From: Alphaproteobacteria bacterium | Lineage (GTDB): Bacteria; Pseudomonadota; Alphaproteobacteria; CASFRQ01; SAAU01 | Length of the DNA: 64,000 nucleotides | Assembly: GCA_009929265.1 (NCBI GenBank) | Contig: SAAU01000007.1 | Coordinates: forward strand, 1-64,000 | Direction: 5' to 3' | In this document: positions 62,949 through 64,000 of the stretch, piece after piece | Numbering within the stretch: position 1 is the first letter of the stretch | How the letters are laid out: every line of letters starts with the position of its first letter | Program-made: the position numbers and the translations under genes | Notes under the pieces: generated by a model | Seen by the model: the letters and a program-made list of their open reading frames with translations, nothing else | The model's database searches: none | Told to the model about the DNA's origin: nothing

Positions 62949-63524
62949 TTATTTCTCTGTAAAGTCTTTATCTTCCAAAAGAGTTGGTAAAATATCATCT
63001 GCTTTATCAACGAGTTTAAATAAATGAGCAAATTTTGGCTTAATAAAGCCCTTTTCAATAAAAGAATCTATCAGCATCCGAATAGGATCAAAAAAACCAT
63101 TCGTGTTTAGAAGAATAATCGGGAGATCACTAATGTTTAATTGTTTCAAAGTTAGGATTTCGAAAAATTCATCTAATGTGCCAAGCCCGCCTGGCAAAAT
63201 GCAAATGGCATCGGCTTTTTTGCACATAAAAACTTTTCTTTCAGACATTTTATTGAAAATTTTAATCTCATCAATCTCAGAAAGACTAATATCTGGTTTT
63301 TCAATATCGTAAAGACGTTGAATCGTAGCTCCAATGACATACCCTCCTTTATCTTTACACCCTCTAAAAACAGCATTCATCAGACCAATTCCGCCTGCCC
63401 CATAAATCAAAGAAATATTGTTTTCTGCTAAAATATTCCCAAAATGATACGCTTCTTTTTTGAAAGAAGGATCGTTTCCTTCAGCACTTCCGCAAAAGAC
63501 ACAAATTGATTTTTTATTTGTCAT
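62949..63524 (-). CDS. LOG family protein, copy 2
   Basis: 191 residues. SICVFCGSAEGNDPSF, SERKVFMCKKA (Arg) and CILPGGLGTLDEFFEILT, the PGGxGTxxE signature; also GAGGIGLMNAVFRGC. More canonical than copy 1 at 18823, so likely the usual cytokinin-monophosphate-type phosphoribohydrolase or a nucleotide house-cleaning enzyme. ATG at 63524 with AAGGAT at 5 bases is chosen over the longer frame from 63563. Divergent from the gene at 63609. Confidence 0.9.
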   Translation of the reverse strand: MTNKKSICVFCGSAEGNDPSFKKEAYHFGNILAENNISLIYGAGGIGLMNAVFRGCKDKGGYVIGATIQRLYDIEKPDISLSEIDEIKIFNKMSERKVFMCKKADAICILPGGLGTLDEFFEILTLKQLNISDLPIILLNTNGFFDPIRMLIDSFIEKGFIKPKFAHLFKLVDKADDILPTLLEDKDFTEK

Positions 63525-63550
63525 TTTTATCCTTATTATTTTTTTAATTT

Positions 63551-63578
63551 GATTATTACACAAGTTTCACTATAATAA
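63551..63578 (+). promoter_or_regulatory. Promoter of the gene at 63609
   Basis: TTGATT (63551-63556), 16 bp, TATAAT (63573-63578), a consensus -10. Predicted start near 63585. Confidence 0.65.
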
Positions 63579-63608
63579 ACTAAAATGTTTGGATTTGGAA
63601 AGAATATT

Positions 63609-64000
63609 ATGAAAATAATTCCTTTTTTTATTTTTCTATTAACGGCTTTACCTGCTTTTTCTGAGGGGATTGATATTCCTTTGTTGAAGGAAGATTTACC
63701 CATATCTGCCTTACAAGATGGGACAAAAATAAAGCATCCTAATATCGGAAAAACCGCAACGCCATTGAAAAGTTTGGACATTCTTCCGCCTCCTTTTCCT
63801 CAAGTCACAATCAACCTTCCTCAAGAAAAGAAAATTGAAGAAAAAAAACAACCTAAAATAAATGAAGAAGTCTCTCCTTCTGCCCCTCTTCAAAAGGAAG
63901 TTTCAGAAGCTGTCACAAAAATTGAAAAAAGCTTGAAGCTGTCACAAAAAGAAAAGCCTTTCTCATTAGAAAACCTTTCCTCTGATAAATTTTCTTTTGA
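63609..64000 (+). CDS. Exported protein, N-terminal part, cut by window edge
   Basis: Open frame from ATG at 63609 to the end of the window (130 codons). Signal peptide about 1-18 (IIPFFIFLLTALPAFS, cleavage after FS). The mature part starts EGIDIPLLKEDLP and is rich in K, E, P and S, with PPPFPQV and long charged, probably disordered stretches. No family seen in this part. A good promoter and GGAAAG before the ATG support it. Confidence 0.6.
   Translation, partial: MKIIPFFIFLLTALPAFSEGIDIPLLKEDLPISALQDGTKIKHPNIGKTATPLKSLDILPPPFPQVTINLPQEKKIEEKKQPKINEEVSPSAPLQKEVSEAVTKIEKSLKLSQKEKPFSLENLSSDKFSF

Overview
The window looks like a chromosomal segment of an AT-rich, Gram-negative alphaproteobacterium. 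Support comes from the MlaA/MlaC lipid-transport pair, a YhdP/AsmA-type protein, MurA, PBP1a, AmpG, a C-terminal J-domain protein with an N-terminal CxxxxC motif, long-form HPF, and several lipoprotein signal peptides. The prepilin-like protein with a GRSMIEML start is, from memory, typical of uncultured gut Alphaproteobacteria (RF32-like), so that placement is an inference. UGA decoding is expected to be standard because prfB is present and intact. I see no rRNA, insertion sequence, integrase or CRISPR array; most of the window is core chromosome with a few accessory patches.

Layout. 1-3.3 kb: str operon on the minus strand (rpsL-rpsG-fusA-tuf, tuf cut by the window edge) with a clear promoter. 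3.4-6.5 kb: an exported protein, a small membrane protein and an operon of two HNH-like proteins. 6.6-13.2 kb: glgB-glgX-malQ glycogen operon. 13.3-18.6 kb: dusA, xth, two tandem exported HExxH proteins, and a three-gene cluster of diverged paralogues. 18.8-24.5 kb: a LOG-family enzyme, an unusual ClpB-like AAA+ protein, mutY, ettA and a MazG-like protein. 24.7-36.6 kb: parE, a Cmk-like kinase, rnhB, a dCMP deaminase, a SirB1-like protein, yraN-rsmI, an LpoA-like lipoprotein, hemW, hpf-ptsN-rnhA, a DsbD-alpha-like protein and infC. 36.66 kb: tRNA-Gly(CCC), followed by about 500 bp of very AT-rich DNA with DnaA-box-like sites. 37.2-43.4 kb: ampG, typA, cspA, a prepilin-like gene, a YqaA/DedA protein, rpmB and a J-domain protein.

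43.6-48.7 kb: an accessory operon of five genes encoding a membrane protein, a VirD4/TraG-type coupling ATPase, an HNH colicin-like protein, an SMI1/KNR4 (SUKH/YrhA-like) protein and a small membrane protein. Nuclease plus SUKH is a classic toxin-immunity arrangement, and its linkage to a type IV secretion coupling ATPase is the most interesting feature here. The HNH protein is distantly related to the two proteins at 4.3-6.5 kb. 48.6-58.0 kb: a tightly overlapping minus-strand operon mrcA-prfB-DUF47-PiT-AsmA-like-anmK. 58.1-60.0 kb: dtd, a 44-residue small ORF and murA. 60.1-64 kb: a glycosyltransferase-like gene between two near-identical terminators, a BamE-like lipoprotein, mlaC, mlaA, a second LOG enzyme and the start of an exported protein running off the edge.

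Regulation. Good sigma70-type promoters (TTGAC- / TA---T, about 17 bp) can be read at several places. In four genes (3935, dusA, 15100, parE) the -10 box lies only 6-7 bases before the ATG, which suggests leaderless mRNAs. Start codons were moved from the longest reading frame wherever a Shine-Dalgarno sequence decided the matter, and these choices are noted per gene.
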